Positions 53,026 to 62,311 of a DNA stretch of 64,000 bases are shown here, one piece after another. The notes below the pieces were generated by a model. It was not told the DNA's origin, did no database searches, and saw nothing but the letters and a program-made list of their open reading frames with translations. A program made the position numbers and the translations under genes. How positions within the stretch are numbered: position 1 is the stretch's first letter; every line of letters begins with the position of its first letter. This DNA comes from Telluribacter sp035998675 (GTDB lineage: Bacteria > Bacteroidota > Bacteroidia > Cytophagales > Spirosomataceae), in assembly GCF_035998675.1 (NCBI RefSeq), contig NZ_DASYHI010000020.1, positions 372,001 through 436,000 of the forward strand. The letters run 5' to 3'.

Positions 53026-54066
53026 ATGCGACAATGCGAACTTAAACTCTACCGCGGCTACGCCAACAACAACGAATTGGTGGTTTTCGGTCATGCTTTC
53101 CGTAAGTACCCTTCGGCGAATGATTTGTACGACCGGAAGGGCTTTAAGTACATTAACTCAATACTCCAGTTATTTACTATAAAAACTATTGCCAACGCCC
53201 GGGTAGTTCTCCATTTTGGGGATTTTAAGGTAGAAACCAAAACGCTCAATGATGGTTTTTTTGAGTTTAACCTGCCTCTCGACCACCCATTATCCTGTGG
53301 CTGGCACAACTACGAGGTTCGCTTAGAAGACACCGTAGAGGGCGATTGTATCAGTTTTAGCCGTAAAGGAGAGTTGTTGGTACCATACGAAGGTGCCTAT
53401 ACGATCATTTCTGATATTGATGATACGTTCCTGATTTCTTACAGCGGCCACCTGTTGAAAAAACTCTACGTAATGCTAACCAAAAATGTGGAGTCGCGGT
53501 TGCCCTTTGAAGACGTCGTTAAGCATTACCGCTTGTTAAGCTTTGCCGGCCGGGGCCAGAACGAAAACGATACCGAAAGCAACACCTTCTTTTACGTATC
53601 CAGCAGCGAGTGGAATCTCTATGAATTTATCACCCGGTTTACGAACTTTAATGGCTTACCGAAGGCAGTACTTAAACTTAAAAGTATTAAAAGCGGCCTG
53701 GGCGACTTTCTGATGACGGGTGGGGGCTCCCACGAGCACAAGGAACGTAAAATTCGTAACATCATTAAGTTTTATCCGCACCTGAAATTTATTCTGCTGG
53801 GTGACGATTCCCAGCGTGACCCGCACATTTACGAAGTCATCTGTAAATCGTTTCCGCTCAGCGTTCGGGCCGTATATATTCGTCAGACCGAATCCACCGA
53901 AAAAAGAGAAGCCCGAAGGCTCCTGGACAATATGACCGGTTTGGGGGTAGATATCTGCTATTTTCGGCACAGCAGTGAAGCCATTCTGCACTCGGTAAAG
54001 TCCGGAATTATTACCCAGGACCAGGTGATGGCGTTTGAGCGAAAGGAGGCCGAGCTACATCTGTAG
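53026..54066 (+). CDS. App1-family phosphatidate phosphatase
   Basis: A 346-residue protein with the DUF2183 catalytic domain found in yeast App1, which removes phosphate from phosphatidate. An N-terminal beta-rich region (1-115) precedes the HAD-like nucleophile motif SDIDDTF (Asp130, Asp132). The GRGQNENDTESNTFFYVSSSEWNLYEF segment and ILLGDDSQRDPHIY with the acidic metal ligands follow. No signal peptide. Its product, diacylglycerol, would be the substrate of the divergent kinase 14 bases away, so the two may form an opposing pair (inference). Confidence 0.9.
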   Translation: MRQCELKLYRGYANNNELVVFGHAFRKYPSANDLYDRKGFKYINSILQLFTIKTIANARVVLHFGDFKVETKTLNDGFFEFNLPLDHPLSCGWHNYEVRLEDTVEGDCISFSRKGELLVPYEGAYTIISDIDDTFLISYSGHLLKKLYVMLTKNVESRLPFEDVVKHYRLLSFAGRGQNENDTESNTFFYVSSSEWNLYEFITRFTNFNGLPKAVLKLKSIKSGLGDFLMTGGGSHEHKERKIRNIIKFYPHLKFILLGDDSQRDPHIYEVICKSFPLSVRAVYIRQTESTEKREARRLLDNMTGLGVDICYFRHSSEAILHSVKSGIITQDQVMAFERKEAELHL

Positions 54067-54155
54067 TGATTTTTTATTGACAGTACCACCCAATTAACTA
54101 CCTGCTTTCGGTCGGGCTTAATATCTTGCGGGCCTAAAATTATATTTCCTGCTCT

Positions 54156-55316
54156 ATGGACCTTTCTTATATCCTGAATGAATTGGGCGAAGACCGCGCT
54201 GAGTACTTCAATGCGGTGGCTCCCCCCATAATCCAAACCAGTAATTTCTCGTTTAATTCGTTTGCTGAGCTGCGGGGCGCTTTTCAGGATGAGATGTCCA
54301 CCTATGTATACTCCCGGGGTATTAACCCTACGGTTGATATTCTTCGCAAAAAACTAGCGGCCCTCGACGAAGCCGAAGACGCCCTTGTCTTCAACAGTGG
54401 AACTTCGGCCATCTTCTGCGCGGTGCTGGCCAATATAAAAGGTGGCGATCACATCGTGTCGGTCCAGAAACCCTACACCTGGGCCTACCGGATGTTTGAC
54501 AATATCCTCCCGCGGTTTGGGGTAAGTACTACCTACGTGGACGGCACCCGCCTTGAAAATTTTGAGGAAGCCCTGCGACCCGAAACCCGGATTATTTACC
54601 TTGAATCTCCTAATACCCTGACCTATGAACTCCAGGATCTGGCGGCGGTAGCTGCCCTGGCCCGGAGCCGGGGCATTATTACCATTATTGACAACAGTTA
54701 TTGTACCCCCCTGTACCAGAAGCCCCACAACCTGGGTATTGACCTCAGCCTGCAGTCGGCGACCAAGTACATTGGTGGCCATAGCGATACCGTTGCGGGG
54801 GTACTTACCGGTTCCAAGACCTTGCTCACCCGGATATTTAATGAGCAGCTGCTCAATACCGGCTCGGGTATTATGCCGTTTAACGCATGGCTGCTCCTGC
54901 GGGGCCTGCGTACGCTGCCCATGCGCCTGGACCGAATCAGTCAGACCACCCAAAAAGTAATCGAGTACCTGAAGCAACACCCCAAAATTGAAAAGGTACT
55001 CTTCCCGCTCGACGAAGACTTCCCCCAGCTTGACCTGGCGCGCAGGCAAATGACCGGTGCCTGCGGCCTCCTGACCGTACAACTCAAAGCGACCAGCGCC
55101 GAACAAATTGAGAAGTTTACCTACGCGCTGAAACACTTTCTGGTGGCAGTTTCATGGGGCGGGCATGAGTCCCTGATACTACCACAGGCCGCCGCCCTTC
55201 CACCCGATCAGTTTGACGCTACCAATGAGCGTCACCGCATGGCCCGGATTTACATTGGCCTGGAAGATGCCGATTACCTGATTAAAGATCTGGACCAGGC
55301 ATTGGAAATGCTTTAA
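54156..55316 (+). CDS. Trans-sulfuration PLP enzyme (cystathionine gamma-synthase/beta-lyase family)
   Basis: A 386-residue PLP enzyme of the Cys/Met metabolism family. It has the PLP lysine Lys204 in SLQSATKYIGGHSD, the tyrosine/arginine pair in TYVYSRGINPTVDILRKKLAAL, VFNSGTSAIFCAV for phosphate binding, and IIDNSYCTPLYQKP. The exact member (cystathionine gamma-synthase, gamma-lyase or beta-lyase) cannot be told from motifs. An unusual feature is the substitution of the standard DNTFATP by DNSYCTP, with a cysteine near the active site. It lies 89 bases after the App1-like gene. Confidence 0.87.
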   Translation: MDLSYILNELGEDRAEYFNAVAPPIIQTSNFSFNSFAELRGAFQDEMSTYVYSRGINPTVDILRKKLAALDEAEDALVFNSGTSAIFCAVLANIKGGDHIVSVQKPYTWAYRMFDNILPRFGVSTTYVDGTRLENFEEALRPETRIIYLESPNTLTYELQDLAAVAALARSRGIITIIDNSYCTPLYQKPHNLGIDLSLQSATKYIGGHSDTVAGVLTGSKTLLTRIFNEQLLNTGSGIMPFNAWLLLRGLRTLPMRLDRISQTTQKVIEYLKQHPKIEKVLFPLDEDFPQLDLARRQMTGACGLLTVQLKATSAEQIEKFTYALKHFLVAVSWGGHESLILPQAAALPPDQFDATNERHRMARIYIGLEDADYLIKDLDQALEML

Positions 55317-55528
55317 TCTCCAATTGTTTAACCTGGAAAAAATATTAGACCTACCCGTTTTCCTGATTCCAAAGTGCAGTTCTGTGCCCGGTCATTTGGT
55401 GAAAAATCCTGAATAATAACTTTGGTTACAAAATATTTTGATGGAACGGCGATGCCATAAAAATATATCGTGATAATATATATCTTTACACAGTTAAAAC
55501 AATACCCTTTTCGCCCATCCAATCCTTC

Positions 55529-55930
55529 ATGCTAGTACCTATTACATGCTTTTTAATTGATGATGATCCTGACGATCAGGAGATATTTACCCTGGCTTTA
55601 AGCAAAGTCGATCCGGCCATTAGCTGCGTCACAGCTGATGATGGAATAGATGCATTACAAAAGCTAAAAAAAGACGAGAGCTTCGTTCCGGAGTTTATTT
55701 TTCTGGACCTGAATATGCCGCGCATGAACGGCAAACAATGCCTGGCCGAACTGGTAAAAATTGACCGCCTGGAGCAAACCCCCATTATCATTTACTCCAC
55801 CTCCTCAGAGCCCCGCGACGTAATGGAAACAAAAGAACTGGGGGCCAGTGATTTTATTGTAAAGCCCTCTTACTTTGATGCCTTGGCGGCCTCGCTTTCA
55901 AAGGTAATCAAAGAAAATCCCAAGGGGTAA
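55529..55930 (+). CDS. Single-domain response regulator
   Basis: A 133-residue stand-alone receiver domain of the Rcp1-like group often used with phytochrome-like hybrid kinases. The acidic pocket is DDDPDD (residues 11-16), the phosphorylation site is Asp60 in FIFLDLNMPRMNGK, the switch Thr/Ser is in IIIYSTSSEP and Lys is in FIVKPSYF. It has no output domain. Its kinase is unknown; the double-kinase hybrid at 8955-12422, with a phytochrome-type second histidine box, would be a possible partner (speculative). A near-consensus -7 (TATCTTTA) lies about 40 bases before the start. Confidence 0.93.
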   Translation: MLVPITCFLIDDDPDDQEIFTLALSKVDPAISCVTADDGIDALQKLKKDESFVPEFIFLDLNMPRMNGKQCLAELVKIDRLEQTPIIIYSTSSEPRDVMETKELGASDFIVKPSYFDALAASLSKVIKENPKG

Positions 55931-55954
55931 AAGCAGGAAACAGGAAGCCGGATA

Positions 55955-56863
55955 TTACTTCATAGCCGCCCGTACTTCGGCCAGAAAACGGGGTATCTGT
56001 ACCCGAGGGTCGCCGCTGAGGGTTTCCAGCGGAATATAGCCCCGGTATCCTGATTCTTGCACGATCCCGATGATTTTGCCGAGATCCGTTTTTTCTTCTT
56101 TGCCGTAGCGGTACACGTTTTCCTTGATCTGCCAGGTATAGGCGTAGGGAGCCAGTTTTTTTATTTCCTCATAGGGGTCACCCGCCCGCAGGCTACCGAT
56201 ATCCAGGTTTATTCCGAGCCAGTCGGAAGCAATTTTTTTACGAATATAAAGTACCTGTTCAACGGTTTTAAGCAACTCGTTGTGGTTTTGCAGGACAATC
56301 ATCACGCCTTTCTGACGACCAAATTCCACGCACTGTCGGATGCTCTCTACCGCCCAATCCATCACCGTCCCTTCGGCATGTCCCTCAGGTACTCCTTTTC
56401 CCGCGAATACCCTAAGTACCGGCGCGTCCATTTTGGCCGCCACGTCCACCCACTTGCGCACCAGTTCCACATCAGCCGCCCGTTTTTCAGGATCGGGTGC
56501 CGAAAAATCAGTTCTGACGCCGGTGCCGCTAATATCCAGCCCCAACAAAAAGGCTTTCTTCTTGATTTCATACACGTACTCGTCCGCAGGTACCTTAGGG
56601 TAATCCGGAAAGTAATAACCCGTTGGGTCCACGGCTTCAAAGCCAGCATCGGAACAAAATTCAAGTACTTCGGCCAGGGTCATTTCCCCCTTTCGGAGCG
56701 GGTCATTGAAGGAGTACAAGTTGCAGCTCAGCTTGATTTTTGACGTACGGTTGGCTGGGGTTGCCAATGCTTCTGCATTTAAACCAGGGGCACTTATCAG
56801 GGCTGCCGCTCCCATTGGGGCTCTCTTAAGGAATTCTCTTCGGTTGAAAATCATAACCAGCAT
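55955..56863 (-). CDS. Tat-exported sugar phosphate isomerase/epimerase-like protein
   Basis: A 302-residue TIM-barrel protein of the xylose-isomerase-like family. The N-terminus carries a twin-arginine signal, NRREFLKRAPMGAAALISAPG (Arg8-Arg9), so the folded enzyme should act in the periplasm. Probable metal ligands are Glu in GFEAVDPTGYYF, His in LQNHNELLK and Asp in GINLDIGSLRAG, with a final Glu in IPLETLSGD. It begins five bases after the stop of the PQQ dehydrogenase gene on the same strand, so they form an operon. Such exported isomerases usually accompany keto-sugar or glycoside oxidation. Confidence 0.87.
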   Translation of the reverse strand: MLVMIFNRREFLKRAPMGAAALISAPGLNAEALATPANRTSKIKLSCNLYSFNDPLRKGEMTLAEVLEFCSDAGFEAVDPTGYYFPDYPKVPADEYVYEIKKKAFLLGLDISGTGVRTDFSAPDPEKRAADVELVRKWVDVAAKMDAPVLRVFAGKGVPEGHAEGTVMDWAVESIRQCVEFGRQKGVMIVLQNHNELLKTVEQVLYIRKKIASDWLGINLDIGSLRAGDPYEEIKKLAPYAYTWQIKENVYRYGKEEKTDLGKIIGIVQESGYRGYIPLETLSGDPRVQIPRFLAEVRAAMK

Positions 56864-56868
56864 TTTAT

Positions 56869-59046
56869 TTAAGGTAAGGCAAAAGCCACGTACCTGTCAC
56901 CTGATTTTGTCTTGAGCTTACCTCCCCCACAGGCTATAACCACATACTGTTTTCCGTTGACGAAGTAAGTACTTGGGCTGGCATACCCTGCTGCCGGCAG
57001 GGGAGCCTGCCAGAGAGTTTTGCCGCTTTTCCGGTCGATGGCCCGGATCATCGCGTCACGCGAAGCCGCAATAAAGAGCAGTCCTCCTTTTGTGACTACC
57101 GCCCCGCCGTAGTTGTCGGTACCCGTGGGCGGAACGCCCTGAGCCGTCAGCTCCGGGTACTCGCCTAAGGGTACCTGCCAGAGGTGATCGCCGGTATTCA
57201 TGTTGATAGCCGTAAGAGTTCCCCAGGGTGGCTGGCTAACGGGATAGCCTTTGGAGTCGTACCAGCGGTTGTAGCCGGTATGCGAATAAGGTAAAGTAGT
57301 TCGGGCGGGCCGGGGGTCTGCCGTTACGGATGATTCCTTTCCAAATAAAAAATCAACAATAGCCTTACGCTCAGCTTCTTTCAAATGGGTAAAGGCGGGC
57401 ATCATTCCCCTACCCTTGCTCAGTAATTGATGAACGGCCGGTGCAGTTTGCCGGGCAGACACATTCAGCAGCGAAGGGTAGGTACCGTCATGGCTGCCTT
57501 CCCGCGTAGTACCGTGGCAGGCTCCGCAGTTAGTTTCATACAGTTTTTTTCCGGTCAATGAAGTGGTACCTGTCTGGGTTTTAGGAGCATCCCGGATAGC
57601 CGTATAAACGGGGTTTTCTTTGGCCGGAACGTACAGGATACCGTTTTCATCCACGGCGGCCCCTCCCCATTGGGGTCCGCCATCAGTACCCGGAAAAAAG
57701 ACGGTTCGCTCGCGCCCCAGGGGAAGAAAAGGCTGTCCCGATCTGGACTGCTTTAATTCTGTCAGTACCCCGGCCCTGTCTTCCGCTGTCAATAGTGGAC
57801 TCAGATCTTTTTCTGTAAAGCCCTGCCGGGTAAAGGGGGTCGGCTTGAGCGGAATGGGTTGCGTAGGCCACGTCTGCTCACCGGGAATGTCAGATGCCGG
57901 AAAAGCCCGTTCCTCAATGGGGAAAAGTGGTTTGCCGCTTACCCGGTCAAATACAAATAAAAATCCCTGCTTGCTAAGTACCGAAACCGCATCAATCTTC
58001 CTGCCGTTCTGATTAACCGTAAACAAATTTGGCGGAGCCGGAATGTCACGGTCCCAGATGTCGTGGTGGACGGTCTGGTAGTGCCAGAGTCGTTTGCCGG
58101 TTGTCGCGTCCAGCGCCAGCAGGCAGTTTGCAAAAAGGTTGGAGCCGTGCCGGTTGCCTCCGTAGAAGTCAAAAGCGGCGGAGCCCGTTGGGGCATACAC
58201 AATGCCACGTTTCCGGTCAATGGCCATGCCCATCCAGTTGTTGGCCGCGCCTACGTTTTTATACCCGTCTTTGGGCCAGGTATCGTAGCCGTACTCACCC
58301 GGCCGGGGTACCGTCCGGAAGGTCCAGGCGAGTCGTCCGGTCCGGACGTTGTAGGCCCGAATATCCCCGGGAAGGGCGGCCGCGCTTTCATTGACCCGGG
58401 TACCCATGATGATGAGATCTTTAAAAATGGTCCCGGGGGTGTTGGAAATCACGTAGTCGTCGGCACCAGCCCGGTTGAGTCCTTCTTTTAAATCAATTTT
58501 TCCATTAGTACCAAAGCCCGGTATCGGTTTGCCGGTGCGGGAGTCCAGGGCATACAAAAAGGAACCATAGGCAAAGAAAATCCGGCTCTCCTTTCCGTCG
58601 GTCCAGTGGGTTAGGCCCCGGCTGGTCATGCTGAAGGTTTGGTCGGTGATGGATGTTTTCCAAAGCTCCCGACCCGTAGCCGCCTCCAGAGCAAAAGCCT
58701 GCGACCCAGCCGACACCCCGTAAAGTACGCCCTCAATAATGATGGGGTTGCACTGCATCTGAGTAGTATTACGTACGGTATCCGCTCCCCCCGAGGCGTA
58801 TTCCCAGGCTACCTTTAGTTGCGCTACATTGGTTGTATCAATCTGGGTCAGGGGTGAAAAATGATTCCGGTCAGGGCCGCCGTTGTACTCCGGCCAGTCG
58901 TGGCCCGGCCAGTCGTGGCCCGGCCAGTCGTGGCTTGTAATGGCATTTTGGGGGTACTTGTTTACCTTGGGTTTTTCCCCCAAAGTACCCAACAGGGCAA
59001 CCAGGAGCAGAGAAGGCAGGAGGTAGTATAGAGGATAATTAGACAT
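56869..59046 (-). CDS. PQQ-dependent dehydrogenase with inserted cytochrome c domain
   Basis: A 725-residue exported quinoprotein. It has an N-terminal hydrophobic leader (YYLLPSLLLVALLGTLG) and an eight-bladed PQQ propeller (DRNHFSPLTQIDTTNVAQLKVAWEYASGG, then DATTGKRLWHYQTVHHDIWDRD, characteristic of glucose dehydrogenase-type enzymes). A cytochrome c insert at about 490-570 has the heme motif CGACH and a methionine ligand in GMMPAF. The last blades end in YVVIACGGGKLKTKSGD. Electrons would pass from sugar or alcohol to PQQ, then to the fused heme. Near the mature N-terminus there is a triplicated HDWPG unit from a 15-base tandem repeat. It is the first gene of an operon with the isomerase. 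Confidence 0.92.
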   Translation of the reverse strand: MSNYPLYYLLPSLLLVALLGTLGEKPKVNKYPQNAITSHDWPGHDWPGHDWPEYNGGPDRNHFSPLTQIDTTNVAQLKVAWEYASGGADTVRNTTQMQCNPIIIEGVLYGVSAGSQAFALEAATGRELWKTSITDQTFSMTSRGLTHWTDGKESRIFFAYGSFLYALDSRTGKPIPGFGTNGKIDLKEGLNRAGADDYVISNTPGTIFKDLIIMGTRVNESAAALPGDIRAYNVRTGRLAWTFRTVPRPGEYGYDTWPKDGYKNVGAANNWMGMAIDRKRGIVYAPTGSAAFDFYGGNRHGSNLFANCLLALDATTGKRLWHYQTVHHDIWDRDIPAPPNLFTVNQNGRKIDAVSVLSKQGFLFVFDRVSGKPLFPIEERAFPASDIPGEQTWPTQPIPLKPTPFTRQGFTEKDLSPLLTAEDRAGVLTELKQSRSGQPFLPLGRERTVFFPGTDGGPQWGGAAVDENGILYVPAKENPVYTAIRDAPKTQTGTTSLTGKKLYETNCGACHGTTREGSHDGTYPSLLNVSARQTAPAVHQLLSKGRGMMPAFTHLKEAERKAIVDFLFGKESSVTADPRPARTTLPYSHTGYNRWYDSKGYPVSQPPWGTLTAINMNTGDHLWQVPLGEYPELTAQGVPPTGTDNYGGAVVTKGGLLFIAASRDAMIRAIDRKSGKTLWQAPLPAAGYASPSTYFVNGKQYVVIACGGGKLKTKSGDRYVAFALP
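58891..58934. repeat. 15-base tandem repeat, almost three copies, inside the PQQ dehydrogenase gene
   Basis: CGGCCAGTCGTGGCC occurs at 58891 and 58906 and again, without its last two bases, at 58921. It is in frame and encodes repeated HDWPG on the minus strand. Confidence 0.95.
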
Positions 59047-59112
59047 GAAACGAGATCAATAGGTACGTAACCCGGGCGTTTTATTGTTTCTACTAAAAGT
59101 CCTTATTTAGTT

Positions 59113-59330
59113 AAGTCTACCTTAGGCTCGGAAAAACCCGTTGGCGAATGGAACAAGATGACCATTAAATGCCTTAATGACTCTATAAAAGTCTGGGTCA
59201 ACGATGATTTTGTGAATTATGGCTACAATGCGACGGCCCGTTCCGGACAAATAGCCTTACAGGCGGAAGGCTCGGAAGTGGAGTTTAGAAAGGTGTTGGT
59301 AACGCCCATCAAAAAGTTAACGGAGTTAAA
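59113..59330 (+). pseudogene. C-terminal remnant of a DUF1080 (3-keto-disaccharide hydrolase-like) gene
   Basis: The frame reads KSTLGSEKPVGEWNKMTIKC, then SIKVWVNDDFVNYGYNATARSGQIALQAEG and VEFRKVLVTPIKKL, which matches the last ~70 residues of DUF1080 domain proteins. The frame is open upstream only to a TAA at 59068, so the N-terminal two thirds are gone. It reads through past the natural end into DNA antisense to the next gene. The strand is opposite to its neighbours. DUF1080 enzymes act on 3-keto sugars in the periplasm, which fits the nearby Tat-exported isomerase and sugar dehydrogenase. The 59047-59409 stretch holds nothing else that I can see. Confidence 0.78.
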
Positions 59331-59409
59331 TAAGTGCCTTATGAGCATGAGAAGGTCAAATAACCACTTTTTCATGCACATAAGGCCAACTGTTACATCA
59401 GGTGCCGGA

Positions 59410-60408
59410 CTATACCTTAATCAACATTTTACCTCTGTTCTTACCCGAAAACAAGCCCAGAAAAGCCTCAGGAAGCTGATCGAATCCTTCTATAATTGTT
59501 TCTCGGTACGTTAGCTTTCCTTCCTGTACCCAACCCGTCAAATCCTTGAATGCCGTACCATACTCAGCTCTATAATCGTTCACGATAAAGCCTTTGATAA
59601 GCGAACTGGTCGTCAGGATTCGGGGCAGAAACCGGGGACCTACCGAAACGGAGGTTTCATTGTAAAGCGCTATTTGTCCGCAGAGAGCAATCCGCGCCTG
59701 AAAATTAAGAAGACTTATTACCGTATCCGTTATTTCTGCTCCTACATTATCAAAATATACATCCACTCCTTCGGGACAGGCCATTTTCAAATCACTCCGG
59801 AGGTTAGAGGTAGTTTTATAATTAACTACTTCATCGTACCCAAACTGCTCTTTCAGCAAAGCTACTTTTTCGTCCGTGCCCGCGATACCTACCACCCGGC
59901 ACCCTTTCAGTTTGGCTATTTGTCCTACCACTATTCCCACGGCACCGGCGGCACCCGACACTACAACCGTTTCTCCGGGCTGGGGCTTACCAATGTCCAA
60001 TAATCCAAAATAGGCGGTTAAACCCGGCATACCCAGGATGCCCAGGTAGTAAGTGGCCGGAGCGAGCTCTGAATCCACTTTTTGAAGCCCTTTCGCTTTT
60101 TTAACACTGTAAGTAGCCCAGGGAAGCATACCTGAAACCATTTCCCCTGTCTTAAAATAATCACTTTTTGACTCCACTACCCTGGCGACTCCTCCCCCTT
60201 CCAGCGGTACCTCCAACCGGAACGGTGGCACGTAGGATTTGGCGTCATTCATCCGGCCCCGCATGTAGGGATCCACCGACAGGTACAAAGATTCAAGGAG
60301 TACTTCTCCTTCGGCAACCGGTGGTACATCTACCTCTTCAAAACGAAAAGTTTCCGGTCCGGGCATGCCAACCGGACGACTGGCTAATACTATCTGGCGG
60401 GCTTTCAT
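59410..60408 (-). CDS. NADP-dependent medium-chain oxidoreductase (zinc-independent)
   Basis: A 332-residue cytoplasmic reductase of the leukotriene-B4 12-hydroxydehydrogenase/curcumin-reductase group, which reduces the double bond of alpha,beta-unsaturated ketones with NADPH. The family motifs are SVDPYMRGRMND (residues about 46-57), MLPWATYS, the Rossmann glycines VVSGAAGAVGIVVGQIAKLKG, YFDNVGAEITD, and FIVNDYRAEYGTAFKDL, ending in NRGKMLIKV. There is no zinc site. It lies 54 bases downstream of the BCCT transporter on the same strand and could be co-transcribed. Confidence 0.92.
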   Translation of the reverse strand: MKARQIVLASRPVGMPGPETFRFEEVDVPPVAEGEVLLESLYLSVDPYMRGRMNDAKSYVPPFRLEVPLEGGGVARVVESKSDYFKTGEMVSGMLPWATYSVKKAKGLQKVDSELAPATYYLGILGMPGLTAYFGLLDIGKPQPGETVVVSGAAGAVGIVVGQIAKLKGCRVVGIAGTDEKVALLKEQFGYDEVVNYKTTSNLRSDLKMACPEGVDVYFDNVGAEITDTVISLLNFQARIALCGQIALYNETSVSVGPRFLPRILTTSSLIKGFIVNDYRAEYGTAFKDLTGWVQEGKLTYRETIIEGFDQLPEAFLGLFSGKNRGKMLIKV

Positions 60409-60462
60409 GAATTGCGCATTTAGTTGATTGATGAATAAATATTGAAGCGAATGTAGTCACAT

Positions 60463-61992
60463 TTACCTGAATTGATCCGGGTTTAGCATCAACTTCACCA
60501 CTCCCCAGGCCACACCCAGCATGAGTACTAAGGCCGGGAAGCCGCCCAGATTTGACAGGATCCGGATGCCGTCCAGCCCCTTGTTTTCCCCCGTACCGGC
60601 AAACGATACCATAACCCAGGCAACAAGACCGATCAGAATGCCCCAGGCTACTTTGATAACTAAAGGAGGTTCTTTCTCGTCGGAATTATTTACAACGCTG
60701 ATACCACTCATGGCGGCGGTATTGGAATCGGCGGCAGTTACGTAGGAAAGAAATGCAGTACCCAGAAACACAAAACTGGTTAGTTGCGCCAACGGCAGCC
60801 GGGCCAAAATCTCAAATATAACCTGACTGGCACCTCCTTCCCGGCTGACTACCTGGTACAAGGGCGAACCTTCGCCGGCCATATCCAACTGAACGGAACT
60901 AACGCTGAATACCATGATCCAGACGCAGGCAAACAGCGCCGGAAACAGCAGGTTGAAGTGAATAAACTCCCGGACGGTATAGCCAACAGAAATTCGTCCC
61001 AGAAATAGAGCGGTAACGGGGGTCCAGGCGAGCCAGTTGGTCCAGTTGAAAAGAGTCCAGTTTTTGGCCCAGTCGGTATCGCTGGTGACGGTACCAATCA
61101 GGCTTCGCTCAAAAAAGTGGATGAAGTACTCGCCTAAGGCCTCCATTCCAAACGTCACCAGGTAGGCGGTAGGCCCGGCGATGAACATGAATACCGCCAG
61201 AATAATAAAAATTATAATGTTGATTTCCGAAAGGATACGTATGCCCCTGAGTAAGCCACTCGCCGCCGAGGCAACAAAGGTAACGATGATACCCAGGGCA
61301 ATCAGGCCTAAGGAGGTGATAGAATAAGGGATGCCCGCCAGCTGACCCAGTCCGCCCGATAAAATGAGGATACCCGCCCCCAGCGAAGCCGACATACCTG
61401 CCACCAGACAAAAAAGACATATAGCATCAATAAAATTGCCAAGCGAACCATGCGCCCGCCTGCCCAGAACCGGAAAAAGCAGGGAGCCCAGACTAAAAGG
61501 CTGGCGCAGGTTGTAGTGGCATAAGGCAAAAGTGACACCCGCCAGGGTGTAGATGCCGTAAGGAATCAGGGACCAGTGCATGTACATGGTCGAAACGGCA
61601 AAGAGAGCCGCTTCGTGAGAAGTAGGACTTATACCCAGGCTGGGCGGAGGATTGTGCAGGTGAAAAAGCGGCTCGGCCGTACCCCAGAACAGGATACCGG
61701 TGGCGATGGTAGTACAAAGCGTAATGGCAAACCAGCGCCACCGGGTCAGCAACGGGCGGGCCTCAGCCCCACCTATACGTACCTTGCCCAGCGGTGATAC
61801 GTAGACCGCCAGGCACAGGAGAAAAAAGAACAACGCCCCCAGCGAAAATAACCACCCGAACTGATCCATCATGCCGCTGTTGAGGGCCGTAATAGTACCT
61901 ATCATTTCGTCCGGATTGAACAGGCTGTAAAGCCCGACCCCAATCAGGACCAGGTAAGGCGGCCAGAAAACACGGTGACGGAGGGTTGACAT
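60463..61992 (-). CDS. BCCT-family transporter (betaine/choline/carnitine type)
   Basis: A 509-residue inner-membrane transporter with about 12 transmembrane helices and the BCCT landmarks: the tryptophan-rich segment MHWSLIPYGIYTLAG, GLLRGIRILSEINI, and the WTLFNWTNWLAWTPVTALFLGRISVGYTVREFI signature region. The C-terminal tail is short, so a long osmosensing domain as in BetP is not present. Substrates in this family are trimethylammonium compounds such as glycine betaine, choline or carnitine; the exact one is unknown. Confidence 0.92.
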   Translation of the reverse strand: MSTLRHRVFWPPYLVLIGVGLYSLFNPDEMIGTITALNSGMMDQFGWLFSLGALFFFLLCLAVYVSPLGKVRIGGAEARPLLTRWRWFAITLCTTIATGILFWGTAEPLFHLHNPPPSLGISPTSHEAALFAVSTMYMHWSLIPYGIYTLAGVTFALCHYNLRQPFSLGSLLFPVLGRRAHGSLGNFIDAICLFCLVAGMSASLGAGILILSGGLGQLAGIPYSITSLGLIALGIIVTFVASAASGLLRGIRILSEINIIIFIILAVFMFIAGPTAYLVTFGMEALGEYFIHFFERSLIGTVTSDTDWAKNWTLFNWTNWLAWTPVTALFLGRISVGYTVREFIHFNLLFPALFACVWIMVFSVSSVQLDMAGEGSPLYQVVSREGGASQVIFEILARLPLAQLTSFVFLGTAFLSYVTAADSNTAAMSGISVVNNSDEKEPPLVIKVAWGILIGLVAWVMVSFAGTGENKGLDGIRILSNLGGFPALVLMLGVAWGVVKLMLNPDQFR

Positions 61993-62029
61993 GCAGGGTT
62001 GGGACGGTTGAAGCCCACAAAGTACTAAA

Positions 62030-62311
62030 TTACTTTGTTACCTCCACTCCCTTCCAGAATGCCACCATTCCTTCTATGCTTTTCGCCCGATCGGTAGGAT
62101 TTGGGTAATACCAGGCCGCGTCAATATTTTGCTGACCCTCTACTTCAAGCGTATAGTAGGAAGCCGTTCCTTTCCAGGCGCAGGCGGTGTGGGTATCCGT
62201 TTCTTTAAAAAATTCTTTCCTGATGGAGTCGGCCGGAAAGTAATGGTTATTCTCAATTACAATGGTTTGATCACTTTCGGCAAGTACCTGGTTATTCCAA
62301 ATGGCTTTCAT
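62030..62311 (-). CDS. DUF427 domain protein
   Basis: A 93-residue small beta-barrel-like protein with the typical DUF427 pattern: MKAIWNNQVLAESDQTIVIENNHYFP, then CAWKGTASYYTLEVEG, and AAWYYPNPTDRAKSIEGMVAFW. Its function is unknown. It lies 37 bases upstream of the BCCT gene on the same strand. The full family length is present. Confidence 0.92.
   Translation of the reverse strand: MKAIWNNQVLAESDQTIVIENNHYFPADSIRKEFFKETDTHTACAWKGTASYYTLEVEGQQNIDAAWYYPNPTDRAKSIEGMVAFWKGVEVTK

Noticed and set aside
59158..59514. Intact 118-residue gene
   Set aside because: Only the first ~55 residues have homology (end of DUF1080); the rest is antisense to the next gene, so I call it a pseudogene.
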